Of a DNA stretch of 64,000 nucleotides, positions 27,547 through 35,843 are shown piece by piece; positions within the stretch are counted from its first letter, which is position 1; each line of letters starts with the position of its first letter. Position numbers and translations under genes: made by a program. The notes beneath the pieces were generated by a model. The model was not told the DNA's origin. It worked only from the letters and a program-made list of their open reading frames with translations, and made no database searches. This DNA comes from Natronobacillus azotifigens (GTDB taxonomy: Bacteria > Bacillota > Bacilli > Bacillales > Amphibacillaceae): positions 1 through 64,000 of the forward strand of contig NZ_JAPRAT010000018.1 of NCBI RefSeq assembly GCF_026805325.1. Direction: 5' to 3'.

Positions 27547-28728
27547 ATGAATAAAAAAGATATTGCAAACATTCGAAAACAATTCAAACCAGATAATGAT
27601 CTATTAAAAGTTAAAGAAATTTTTAATGTGTATATCATGAAAGAGTCTAGTGAGATTTATCATCAACAAAGTCAATTTTTTGATCGTTTAGATCCTGACG
27701 AACAAGAGCTGTTTATCCATAATTTCAAGAAAGTGTTAACAGGAACTGTCGACGAAAAACTATTTGCGTTAAAATTCCAAACCAACGTAGAAGATCCAAC
27801 CCAATTGATCCTTCATCAAGGCTTATTAAGTGAAGAAGCAGATAGCTGGAAGGACTATATGTTACGTGTTGTTGAAAAAATGCTCAATGACAAACAGTAC
27901 GAAATGGATGTTGTTGTTACTTTTGTTCGAGGTGAATATTTAAAACCGATGAAACGAAAAAATGAAGAAAGTGAAGAAAGTGAAAGAGATGCTGTTTACT
28001 CTCACTCTTTTATTCTTTGTAGTATCAATAAAACACAAGATCCAAAGAAAGAGTTGCATTTTGATTATGTGGAAAAAGCATTTAAGTACAATGTTGTTGT
28101 TGATCCTGTGATCAATTTAGATGCACCCATTGGTGGCTTTTTATTTCCGTGCTTTACAGACAATGCAGCTGATGTTAACCATATTCTATACTCTGCTGGA
28201 AAGGCAAATGAACCTGACCCACAGTTTATTGAGGATGTCTTAAATGCTGAAGAATCCGTAACAGCGAAAGAGGACAAAATTATCTTTGAAGAAATAGTCC
28301 GAGATGCTGTAGGACACCAGTTAAACACGTCTACGCTTGCCAATGTCTATGAAGAAATTAACCGTGTAGTCGAAGAAAATGAAGACGACGATGCACAAAA
28401 GCTCGATTATAAAGATGTGGAGAGAGTTTTAAAACATAGTGGTGTCGAAGAAGTGAATACCGAAAAAATTCAAACAGCTTTTCACAACGTTCTTGACGAT
28501 GAAAGCTATGAGCTTAAAGCCAAAAATATAGTACCAAGATATAAGTCAAAATCAATCAAAATTAACACGAAAGTTGCTAATATCTCTGTCAGCCCTGAAG
28601 ATCTACGTCACGTAAAACAAATCCACTTCAATGGGCGAAGGTACCTCATGATTGAGGTAGAAGAAGACACCGTCATTGATGGATTTACTATGATTCCTGA
28701 AGCATTTGGGAACAGAGATGTTGATTAG
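27547..28728 (+). CDS. DUF4317 domain-containing protein
   Basis: A 393-aa soluble, acidic protein opening MNKKDIANIRKQFKPDNDLLKVKEIFNVYIMKESSEIYH, which matches the DUF4317 family of Firmicutes. No catalytic residues are evident. The C-terminal half is rich in Glu/Asp (EENEDDDAQKLDYKDVERVLKHSGVEEV). A strong TAGGAGG Shine-Dalgarno precedes the ATG. It stands alone between the GNAT gene and the CRISPR array. Function unknown. Confidence 0.75.
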   Translation: MNKKDIANIRKQFKPDNDLLKVKEIFNVYIMKESSEIYHQQSQFFDRLDPDEQELFIHNFKKVLTGTVDEKLFALKFQTNVEDPTQLILHQGLLSEEADSWKDYMLRVVEKMLNDKQYEMDVVVTFVRGEYLKPMKRKNEESEESERDAVYSHSFILCSINKTQDPKKELHFDYVEKAFKYNVVVDPVINLDAPIGGFLFPCFTDNAADVNHILYSAGKANEPDPQFIEDVLNAEESVTAKEDKIIFEEIVRDAVGHQLNTSTLANVYEEINRVVEENEDDDAQKLDYKDVERVLKHSGVEEVNTEKIQTAFHNVLDDESYELKAKNIVPRYKSKSIKINTKVANISVSPEDLRHVKQIHFNGRRYLMIEVEEDTVIDGFTMIPEAFGNRDVD

Positions 28729-28796
28729 TAAGTTGTTCATCTAAAATAAGAATTAAGTAGAACCTATTTGTCTCAATCAATAACAGAAGAACATTT

Positions 28797-28834
28797 AAAG
28801 AAGTAGGAAGATTTATGATTCTTCCTACTTCTTT
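28797..28834. terminator. Terminator between DUF4317 gene and CRISPR array
   Basis: AAAGAAGTAGGAAGA and TCTTCCTACTTCTTT form a 15-bp stem. It can serve both the plus-strand gene and the distal end of the minus-strand CRISPR transcript. Confidence 0.88.
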
Positions 28835-28921
28835 ATAATCAAATGGGCTAATATCGTTAAATTAATAAAGTGAACACAAGAGTAACAAAATCTTTTTATA
28901 CCCTCAACATTTTCTTTTCCA

Positions 28922-30012
28922 GTTTCTCTATACCGAAAACTGAGAGAGTACCAAAACAGCGCGAGACAACCTATTGTAATAGGTTTAGTTTCTCTATACC
29001 GAAAACTGAGAGAGTACCAAAACAAAGGTTTGCAATAACTTTGTAACTCCTGAGGTTTCTCTATACCGAAAACTGAGAGAGTACCAAAACGTGTTACGGT
29101 GGGAACCTCCCACGCATCGGTTTCTCTATACCGAAAACTGAGAGAGTACCAAAACTTTGATAACGCTGTATTAATTAACTTTGTTGTTTCTCTATACCGA
29201 AAACTGAGAGAGTACCAAAACAGAAGGTCAAATTCTCACAAAGTCGCCTTGTTTCTCTATACCGAAAACTGAGAGAGTACCAAAACCCCCACTACATAAC
29301 ACCTCGCCCCCTCTATGTTTCTCTATACCGAAAACTGAGAGAGTACCAAAACAGGATAACGAATTTGATTTTGGAGAAAAAAGTTTCTCTATACCGAAAA
29401 CTGAGAGAGTACCAAAACATGTCCACTAAAGTAGTAATTACTTGTCGCGTTTCTCTATACCGAAAACTGAGAGAGTACCAAAACCGTTAAGCAAAGACGT
29501 GGCGATTATCGCAAGTTTCTCTATACCGAAAACTGAGAGAGTACCAAAACAACAGTAACCTCCCATCTCACATAATAACAGTTTCTCTATACCGAAAACT
29601 GAGAGAGTACCAAAACTCTTATAACCTCATCTAATTCCATTCCTAAGTTTCTCTATACCGAAAACTGAGAGAGTACCAAAACAGATGTGAGGGTAGAGTT
29701 TAACCCTAATAAGTTTCTCTATACCGAAAACTGAGAGAGTACCAAAACTATTGTAAATTCTTATAAACCGCACCTGCGGTTTCTCTATACCGAAAACTGA
29801 GAGAGTACCAAAACTTCCGCCATTAGCTGTATTGCTGGCAGGAAGTTTCTCTATACCGAAAACTGAGAGAGTACCAAAACTTAAGTGATCGACTGACCGC
29901 CTGCTTGGGCGTTTCTCTATACCGAAAACTGAGAGAGTACCAAAACCCTTAACTGCACCATATGTTGCAAGGTTCTGTTTCTCTATACCGAAAACTGAGA
30001 GAGTACCAAAAC
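28922..30012 (-). CRISPR. CRISPR array, type II-A, 17 repeats and 16 spacers
   Basis: Seventeen identical 36-bp repeats start at 28922, 28988, 29054, 29120, 29186, 29251, 29317, 29383, 29449, 29515, 29581, 29647, 29713, 29779, 29845, 29911 and 29977. On the plus strand the repeat begins GTTTCTCTATACCG and ends GAGAGTACCAAAAC. The crRNA sense is the minus strand (GTTTTGGTACTCTC...), as judged from the tracrRNA anti-repeat and the cas gene direction. Spacers are 30 bp except one of 29 bp (29222-29250). No repeat degeneracy is seen at either end. The leader end is at 30012, beside csn2, so 29947-29976 is the newest spacer. Spacer targets were not identified. Confidence 0.98.
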
Positions 30013-30051
30013 CTCATTTTTTATTATACCACACCCAGTTTCAACTTCACA
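30013..30051 (-). promoter_or_regulatory. CRISPR leader with extended -10 promoter
   Basis: Only 34 bp separate the csn2 stop from the first repeat. On the minus strand TGGTATAAT (TATAAT at 30028-30023) is an extended -10. TGTGAA, 17 nt upstream, overlaps the csn2 TGA stop. Transcription would begin about 4 nt before the first repeat. The leader ends AAAATGAG against the repeat, resembling the ATTTGAG-type anchor used for spacer integration in type II-A leaders. Confidence 0.72.
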
Positions 30052-31003
30052 CTTGTGATTCAATGTAATTTCTTAGGTTAGGTGTGAACCCAGTCACATC
30101 AAGGTTTAGTGGTATATCTAAATGATTAAACACTGTATAAAGAACTACTTTTTTTGCTTGTTCCATTTCAGAAAGGGTAGGGAGGATTTCACTCTTAAAA
30201 TTGCAGTTATCCACAAGCTCTAAAATTTGGTCTTCAACTTCTTCGTATAAACCTTCTTCACATACAAATGGAAGCTGGCTCTGTACTTTTCGTTTCATCA
30301 TTTTCAAACTAGCTTTATGAATGATTTGATTTTCAAACAGATAGTTGCTAGTTTGACCAAGATTTTTTTGCGTAACAATTATAAAATGATAACCTATTTT
30401 GGACAACTGAGAGATATGTTCCATAAACTGATTTATTGCACCCACGTCTGCATACAACTCTGGAAGTTCTATGATAATTAGTGTCTTTTTATTCATCGCT
30501 CTTTCCGATAACAATTTTAAAAAAAGTAATTTATAATCATTTGGTGACATGAACGGTTCTAATGGTTGAAAGAACAAAGATTGCTTCATTTTTTTAGAAT
30601 CAAACGCTTCTAATTGTAGGGACAATTTATATTTATCCAACTTTCGATTAGCAAATTGTAATTCTTCGTTTAATTCACTCCATACACTCAATAACTCTTG
30701 ATAGGCAGGTGAAGCAACAATATCTTCACACAATTCATCCATTAAAGGATTTAATGGTGATTTAACTTTAAGTTTGTCCACTTGAAGATGCGCATCAAAA
30801 GGAATAAAGTGACATTCCCAATCTTTTTTTTGAATAATCTGCTCACCTTCAACTATCTTTACGTTCGATTGTTTATTTGTAAAGTAATCATCGATTAATC
30901 TAATTAATTTATACCAGATGAGGTTCGAGTCCTTTAATACTGTGATTGTATCAACTTCAATTTCCCATTCAGTAGATCCGTCTGTGATTTTCCACAAATT
31001 CAT
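30047..31003 (-). CDS. csn2: CRISPR-associated protein Csn2, long form
   Basis: A 318-aa protein in the csn2 position, whose size fits the long Csn2 forms (about 320-350 aa) rather than the roughly 220-aa short form. Csn2 rings bind DNA ends and take part in spacer acquisition with Cas1-Cas2 and Cas9. Visible features are an N-terminal beta-rich part, a central basic/helical insert (LNEELQFANRKLDKYKLSLQLEAFDSKKMKQS) and an ATPase-like core with KKTLIIIELPELYADV and YHFIIVTQKNL. The start overlaps the cas2 end by 4 bp. Its presence defines subtype II-A. Similarity is by position and pattern, so the family assignment is slightly less certain than for the other cas genes. Confidence 0.85.
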   Translation of the reverse strand: MNLWKITDGSTEWEIEVDTITVLKDSNLIWYKLIRLIDDYFTNKQSNVKIVEGEQIIQKKDWECHFIPFDAHLQVDKLKVKSPLNPLMDELCEDIVASPAYQELLSVWSELNEELQFANRKLDKYKLSLQLEAFDSKKMKQSLFFQPLEPFMSPNDYKLLFLKLLSERAMNKKTLIIIELPELYADVGAINQFMEHISQLSKIGYHFIIVTQKNLGQTSNYLFENQIIHKASLKMMKRKVQSQLPFVCEEGLYEEVEDQILELVDNCNFKSEILPTLSEMEQAKKVVLYTVFNHLDIPLNLDVTGFTPNLRNYIESQV

Positions 31004-31308
31004 AATATCACCATAGGATCTTCTGTTATAACTTCTTCTTGTATGGTTTTTCCGCCAACCAATATTAACATTTTTTCATATTGCTTTTCCGTCACAGCCA
31101 TCAATCGAACCGAACCTTTGGATGGGATTTGTCTTTTCAATCCCTCTATATATTGAAACAGACCTGCTCTGTTTGGAAATATTTTTACGTACACAGAAAA
31201 TTGAATCATTGTAAATCCATTTGTTATTAAATATTTTCTAAATCGGGAATATATTCGACGTTCTTCCTTTGTATTCATAGGGAGGTCAAAAAATAATAGT
31301 AATCTCAT
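31000..31308 (-). CDS. cas2: CRISPR-associated endonuclease Cas2
   Basis: About 102 aa with a ferredoxin-like fold. MRLLLFFDLPMNTKEERRIYSRFRKYLITNGFTMIQFSVYVK is the classic type II Cas2 N-terminus, with the conserved Asp in FFDLP. The frame extends 7 codons upstream into cas1, but the ATG at 31308, 5 bp after the cas1 stop region, gives the standard N-terminus. Cas2 is the structural dimer that bridges two Cas1 dimers in the spacer integrase. It overlaps csn2 by 4 bp. Confidence 0.95.
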   Translation of the reverse strand: MRLLLFFDLPMNTKEERRIYSRFRKYLITNGFTMIQFSVYVKIFPNRAGLFQYIEGLKRQIPSKGSVRLMAVTEKQYEKMLILVGGKTIQEEVITEDPMVIL

Positions 31309-31312
31309 AATT

Positions 31313-32212
31313 CTATACGGCGATGCCATCTCTGGGATACACCAACTTGTCCAGATCTTCGTTATTCATAGATTTAATAAAAGATTGTATATATAAATCA
31401 ATGGCATTTAATACAGTATGTCTTTCTCCCCCAATAGTAACCTTTGCACTTAAACGACGAATTAAATTTTGTTTCATTTCCCTATCTAAGAAGTCTGTGT
31501 CACTAACCGTTAGATATACCCAAAGATCGATTACAGGTCTAAATATCTCCATACAATCATCCGCTAAATTGAACGCATTAAATTGATTACGGTGTCCAAT
31601 TCCATACGCAGGATGAAGACCATAGGCTACAATTGTTTTAGTAAAACAAGCCCTTAAAACTATATAACCATAATTTAATGCAGAGTTATACGCATCAATG
31701 GCACTCTGTTGACGGTGAAACTGATCTCCAAATAATGCATTGAAATATACTTTAGCTGCATGTCCTTCTCTGTTTGTTTCATCCGCAAAAGCAACATCTC
31801 TTGATAGCGCGTTCATTTTCCCAATTGCATCTTTGTCTTTGTCCAAGTATTCTAAGATAGTCATTTGATTATGAATCTTTAACTTAACTATCTTTTTCCA
31901 CATTTCTCCTCGCAGATGTTCATCCCATTTCAATTGTTGATTCAATACACCATAAACGCGATAATGGCTATACATGCCAAGTGAGAATACATTAGGCTTA
32001 TGGGATTCATCACAAAAGATTAATAGAATGTGATAATCTGTTAATTTATTCATTAACCGCCCTGTTACGACTGTTTTAGAATTATCCACGATAATCGTAT
32101 GGATGTCGGATAGTGGGATCAACACTTCTTGGTCCTCTTTGACGACTTTTAAATTATCTAAATACAATTTCATTTCTTCTGCTTCTTCAATATAGACAAT
32201 TCTCCAACTCAA
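31313..32212 (-). CDS. cas1: CRISPR-associated endonuclease Cas1 (integrase)
   Basis: A 299-aa type II Cas1. The N-terminal beta domain opens SWRIVYIEEAEEMKLYLDNLKVV. The C-terminal helical catalytic domain includes ALNYGYIVLRACF, GLHPAYGIGHRNQFNAFNLADDCMEIFRP with the metal-binding His and Asp/Glu, and the upstream conserved Glu. The open frame runs to 32263, but those codons lie over the tracrRNA terminator. The TTG at 32212, 9 nt after AAGGAAG, gives the expected family start and is chosen. It inserts new spacers together with Cas2, Csn2 and Cas9. Confidence 0.95.
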   Translation of the reverse strand: MSWRIVYIEEAEEMKLYLDNLKVVKEDQEVLIPLSDIHTIIVDNSKTVVTGRLMNKLTDYHILLIFCDESHKPNVFSLGMYSHYRVYGVLNQQLKWDEHLRGEMWKKIVKLKIHNQMTILEYLDKDKDAIGKMNALSRDVAFADETNREGHAAKVYFNALFGDQFHRQQSAIDAYNSALNYGYIVLRACFTKTIVAYGLHPAYGIGHRNQFNAFNLADDCMEIFRPVIDLWVYLTVSDTDFLDREMKQNLIRRLSAKVTIGGERHTVLNAIDLYIQSFIKSMNNEDLDKLVYPRDGIAV

Positions 32213-32246
32213 TCTTATTCTCTTCCTTTCTATAAAAGTTATAGAA

Positions 32247-32349
32247 AAAGGAAAAAGCCCCATTAAAATGGGGCTGAGTTCGGGATAAACCCTTGTTTTG
32301 ATAGGTTCTTCCCAGTTTTCGGTATAGAGCGATAGACGTCTCTATCGCT
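32247..32349 (-). ncRNA. tracrRNA: tracrRNA
   Basis: A minus-strand RNA of about 100 nt between cas9 and cas1. It begins with a perfect 9-bp hairpin, AGCGATAGA-GACG-TCTATCGCT (32349-32328). The anti-repeat follows (32329-32295): CTCTATACCGAAAACTG is identical to the repeat complement, then a bulged AGAACCTATCAAAAC. Next comes CAAGGGTTTATCCCG, analogous to the nexus of S. aureus-type tracrRNAs. The RNA ends in the stem AGCCCCATTTTAATGGGGCT plus TTTTT (32275-32247), an intrinsic terminator. The repeat:anti-repeat duplex is required for crRNA maturation by RNase III and for Cas9 loading. Confidence 0.93.
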
Positions 32350-32355
32350 ACCATT

Positions 32356-32384
32356 ATTTTACCCCACTTAATTATTGATGTAAA
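32356..32384 (-). promoter_or_regulatory. Sigma-A promoter of tracrRNA inside the cas9 3' end
   Basis: On the minus strand TTTACA (32384-32379) and TAAAAT (32361-32356) are exactly 17 nt apart. The -35 box lies within the last codons of cas9 (Leu-His). The predicted start (32349) is the first base of the 9-bp hairpin. Confidence 0.85.
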
Positions 32385-35300
32385 GTATTTTTGAATTTTT
32401 CTTTTTCTATTTTATAAGTATTGCCTAGAACATCAACATTATACTTATAAATTCTTTGGATTGTCGATGGAGCTAGAAAGCCTTCTTTTTGTTCTTGTTT
32501 TTTTCTATTAACAAAATCGACTTCTATTTTATTTTGTCTAGGATTATTATCTCCTCTAAACACACGTTCAAAAACCTCTCCATTTTTTTCATAGGAAAAT
32601 CTGTCATTCTTATAGAGGCTTAGTTGAAAGGTATAGCTATCATCAATTTTTTTATAACTTTTCTCTTTTTCTTCATTATATTTTTTCATATCTAAAAAAT
32701 ACTCACCATCTTTTTTTCGAAACCAATGATAAGGTACACCTAAATACTTATATCTTCCCTCTTGGTTTCTATAAACATCTACCCGCACACTTTTTACACT
32801 CAATAAAACAACCTCATTCTTTGCGTTTGGGTATTTTTCTGTTATGCTCATATGCACACCTAATCTTTGATCATAATACTTTAATCTTTTAACAGGTACT
32901 TTTCCATCTTTTAAAATATAGCCATGGGCATCATAAAAAGCTTTAAACGGATTATCTGCATCAGCGTGTTCTTTTACAATTTTTTTAATCAAGGTTAGTA
33001 ATTCCGGGTTGTGTTTAGCAATCAAAAACTTAGTAGGTTCTTTCTCTAAACGTTTTAATACAGATTTGATACCTTTTTTGTCTAATTGATAAATATTAGC
33101 TGTTCTACCCAAGTAATATCTATCACCATCTTTTTCCCTAGTTCCATAAATAGTTTGATTGGACATCGATCGATTAACTTTTCGATCTACTTTGTGGGAG
33201 TATTTTATTTCAGCTTCATACTTCATAATATTACGTAAAAAAACAATAAAGTTATTAGAAAAAAACTCCTTTTCCTCTAATATTTCCCCTGTGTCTTTAT
33301 TAACAACAACTCCTTGTTCGTCCATCCTAAACTCATTGAAAAACTCAAAAACTGGCATACGTCCTATAGCCGCCACAATTAGTGCATCAATTGCATGATG
33401 TGCATAACTATCATCACGGTCTTTGTTCATTTTTGCACGCCGACGCAACGCTGCGGTAAATGATCCCCTGATCGAGAGTACTCTTGTGTTGATATTCTGG
33501 GATTTAAAAAATGTTCGTAATGTCATAGAAAAGCTCCGCATAGCATATTGTGTATCTACTAAATTCCGATTGATAAATTCTCTTTGTAGTTCATCATTAT
33601 AGGCAATATCTCGTAACTCAAGTAAATAATCTTTCTTTTTACTAGAAATCTTTTTACTTTTATACAAATTTAATACCTCTACTTTAAATTGCTCAAAAGA
33701 ACGCGAGGCCTTCCCTGAATGAAAATACTGAAATGGTGTTAATTGTCCTTTGTTTTGGTTCTCACTATGTCTACAAAGCACTTTATTTTGTTGACTATCA
33801 TCAAAGGACAATGATACTGGTAAAATATGATCAATTTCGAACGAAGAACGATCATTGACAATATCATTAATCAATATACTTTTTCCAGAATATATACATT
33901 TCCCGTCCTGTGATTCCCATAATTTTAAAGCCAAATGCTGTTTTCCGTTCAGGTGTAATTCAGCTAACTTCTTCACACCTAATAATTTTGCCATTTCCTT
34001 TTCATGTTTTCCTATCTTTCTTTGAAAGTCATTATACTGCTTCCGTTTCTCATCGCTGTTTTTTTCACGAGCTGTTTCAACAACGATAGCCTCTAATTCT
34101 CCATACTTCTCACGAATAGAATTTACAATCTTAACCGCTTCACGATGCGCCCTTTTCGCTACCGTACTTAAGATTGCGTCCTCATCAAAGACAATCTTAT
34201 CCTGGCCTTTCAGCTTTTCTAATCTTTTTTGTTCAAAACCTCTCTCCGCAAAAAGCTCCATTTGGTTTTTATTTGTGTGCATTAAATCATCTAGTATAGA
34301 ACTAATCGCTTTCTTTGAAAGTGCATGATACCCAACAAAAGCATTATTTTCTTTAAACGCACTTACAAGTCTGATTTTCATATCATCTTCATAATCAGAA
34401 AATAATGATCGAAGTTGCTCTTCCCTCCGAGTTAATGATTTTTCAGCTGTTAATATTTCAACAACACCGTCCAGCAAATCTATTTTTTCTAAAATATTAA
34501 TAGGCAAATTGTTTTTATCTACAATCTTCTTTAATTCTTTATAGCCTTTAAACTCTGTAAACGTTGGTTTATCCGTCTTCATATCACGTCTATACCCGGT
34601 GACGATCGCATTTTCGTTCGCCCCTTTATACTTTAGAATTTGTAGGAGAGTGATATTCTTACCTTTTTTGATCAAATTTTCGATAAGATACTTTTTATCT
34701 TCAGAGGTAAGATAAGCACCATCTATCTGTAGCTTATTTAAATCTCCGCTCAACAAATTATATAGGTCTGCCGTGAAAGACATCTTAGCGATTCTTAATT
34801 CATCGGGAAAGTAAGTACATTTACCACGCATTTTATTTATCATCGTAGTTTCGATTAACTTACCGCTTTTATCAATGGAATATGGTCCATAAGGTGTTGG
34901 AGACTTTTTTGATCCTGGTCCTTCATAATACTCTCTTCTAGTTTCCATTAGATCAATTAATTGTTGAGAAAATTCCTCTGTTAATATTGAATACACCTGT
35001 TTCTGTTTTTGCAAAATAGCTTTTGCTTCTTTTACATAATCCGCAGTTCGAAAACGATTCTGATGGTTGCGCATTTTCTCTTCACTATTACCTATACGTT
35101 CCAATTGAATCTCACAGATATATTTCTCCTTTAATAATTTATTGTTTTTTTTAAGCTGTTCTTTCGTAGAGAGTTCATTTCCAACAGTTTTATCATCCTC
35201 AGTTGAATCAAGAACTGTTCCTCTTTTTTTGATTAAATGATAAAATGCTGCAACCAATTCTTCTAATGATACAGACCCATTTATCGCTTCATATCTAGCT

Positions 35301-35557
35301 TTATATGGATCTATCTTTCCAATCCCTGATACAGGTAAGTTATATGTATTAAAAAGTTGGTATGCTCTCTCTAGCCGATGGCTTCTTCTTCTTTTTAATC
35401 TTCGCGCACCACGAAACCCACGTCGATCTTCATTTGCATTCCTTGTTGATTCTTCAAATAAACGTACGCCCGCATCAATAATTTCACCAGAATCTTCATT
35501 TATAATACCCCACCCCACCGAAGAAACACCTATATCCAAACCAAGTACCTTTCTCAT
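32372..35557 (-). CDS. cas9: Cas9 endonuclease, compact type II-A
   Basis: A 1061-aa RNA-guided DNA endonuclease of the S. aureus Cas9 size class (1053 aa). RuvC-I has D8 in LGLDIGVSSVGWG. An Arg-rich bridge helix spans about 45-62 (RRGFRGARRLKRRRSHR). The alpha-helical recognition lobe runs to about 480. RuvC-II has E494 in IVVETAREKN. HNH lies at about 545-615 with H577 in EIDHILP and N600. RuvC-III has H721 and D724 in DDSYAHHAIDALIVAA. The C-terminal wedge and PAM-interacting part spans about 780-1061. All catalytic residues are intact. A strong AGGAGG Shine-Dalgarno precedes the ATG. An extended -10 TGGTATTAT lies about 40 bp upstream. The PAM cannot be deduced. Confidence 0.98.
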   Translation of the reverse strand: MRKVLGLDIGVSSVGWGIINEDSGEIIDAGVRLFEESTRNANEDRRGFRGARRLKRRRSHRLERAYQLFNTYNLPVSGIGKIDPYKARYEAINGSVSLEELVAAFYHLIKKRGTVLDSTEDDKTVGNELSTKEQLKKNNKLLKEKYICEIQLERIGNSEEKMRNHQNRFRTADYVKEAKAILQKQKQVYSILTEEFSQQLIDLMETRREYYEGPGSKKSPTPYGPYSIDKSGKLIETTMINKMRGKCTYFPDELRIAKMSFTADLYNLLSGDLNKLQIDGAYLTSEDKKYLIENLIKKGKNITLLQILKYKGANENAIVTGYRRDMKTDKPTFTEFKGYKELKKIVDKNNLPINILEKIDLLDGVVEILTAEKSLTRREEQLRSLFSDYEDDMKIRLVSAFKENNAFVGYHALSKKAISSILDDLMHTNKNQMELFAERGFEQKRLEKLKGQDKIVFDEDAILSTVAKRAHREAVKIVNSIREKYGELEAIVVETAREKNSDEKRKQYNDFQRKIGKHEKEMAKLLGVKKLAELHLNGKQHLALKLWESQDGKCIYSGKSILINDIVNDRSSFEIDHILPVSLSFDDSQQNKVLCRHSENQNKGQLTPFQYFHSGKASRSFEQFKVEVLNLYKSKKISSKKKDYLLELRDIAYNDELQREFINRNLVDTQYAMRSFSMTLRTFFKSQNINTRVLSIRGSFTAALRRRAKMNKDRDDSYAHHAIDALIVAAIGRMPVFEFFNEFRMDEQGVVVNKDTGEILEEKEFFSNNFIVFLRNIMKYEAEIKYSHKVDRKVNRSMSNQTIYGTREKDGDRYYLGRTANIYQLDKKGIKSVLKRLEKEPTKFLIAKHNPELLTLIKKIVKEHADADNPFKAFYDAHGYILKDGKVPVKRLKYYDQRLGVHMSITEKYPNAKNEVVLLSVKSVRVDVYRNQEGRYKYLGVPYHWFRKKDGEYFLDMKKYNEEKEKSYKKIDDSYTFQLSLYKNDRFSYEKNGEVFERVFRGDNNPRQNKIEVDFVNRKKQEQKEGFLAPSTIQRIYKYNVDVLGNTYKIEKEKFKNTLHQ

Positions 35558-35843
35558 AGAACAACCTCCTGTTATTTAATAGAAATACTGGGAATCTTTA
35601 AACTTATAATACCATATCTCTTACTACATTTGTGAGTAAAATTAGGTACTTCATTATCATAAAGAGAGCTGCTACCTATACATTAATAGAGTTAAGAGTT
35701 TAGTCTGCTAGAGATGGTTTAATGCTAACTTACACATTTTCGGTTCGTATTAAACAGGAGAATTGTTGTACTCATTTTACATTGGATAATTCACGATTTA
35801 ACAAAATATGATATAATTTTAGATAAAAAATTAGGAGCATCTT
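35558..35843. other. Divergent cas9 / HD-GYP promoter region
   Basis: A 286-bp non-coding gap. On the minus strand TGGTATTAT (about 35614-35606) is an extended -10 for cas9. On the plus strand TATAAT near 35811-35816 precedes the HD-GYP gene. No other conserved element was recognised. Confidence 0.5.

Noticed and set aside
28825-29025. 66-codon minus-strand frame with a repeated peptide
   Set aside because: Translation of two CRISPR repeats and adjacent terminator DNA.
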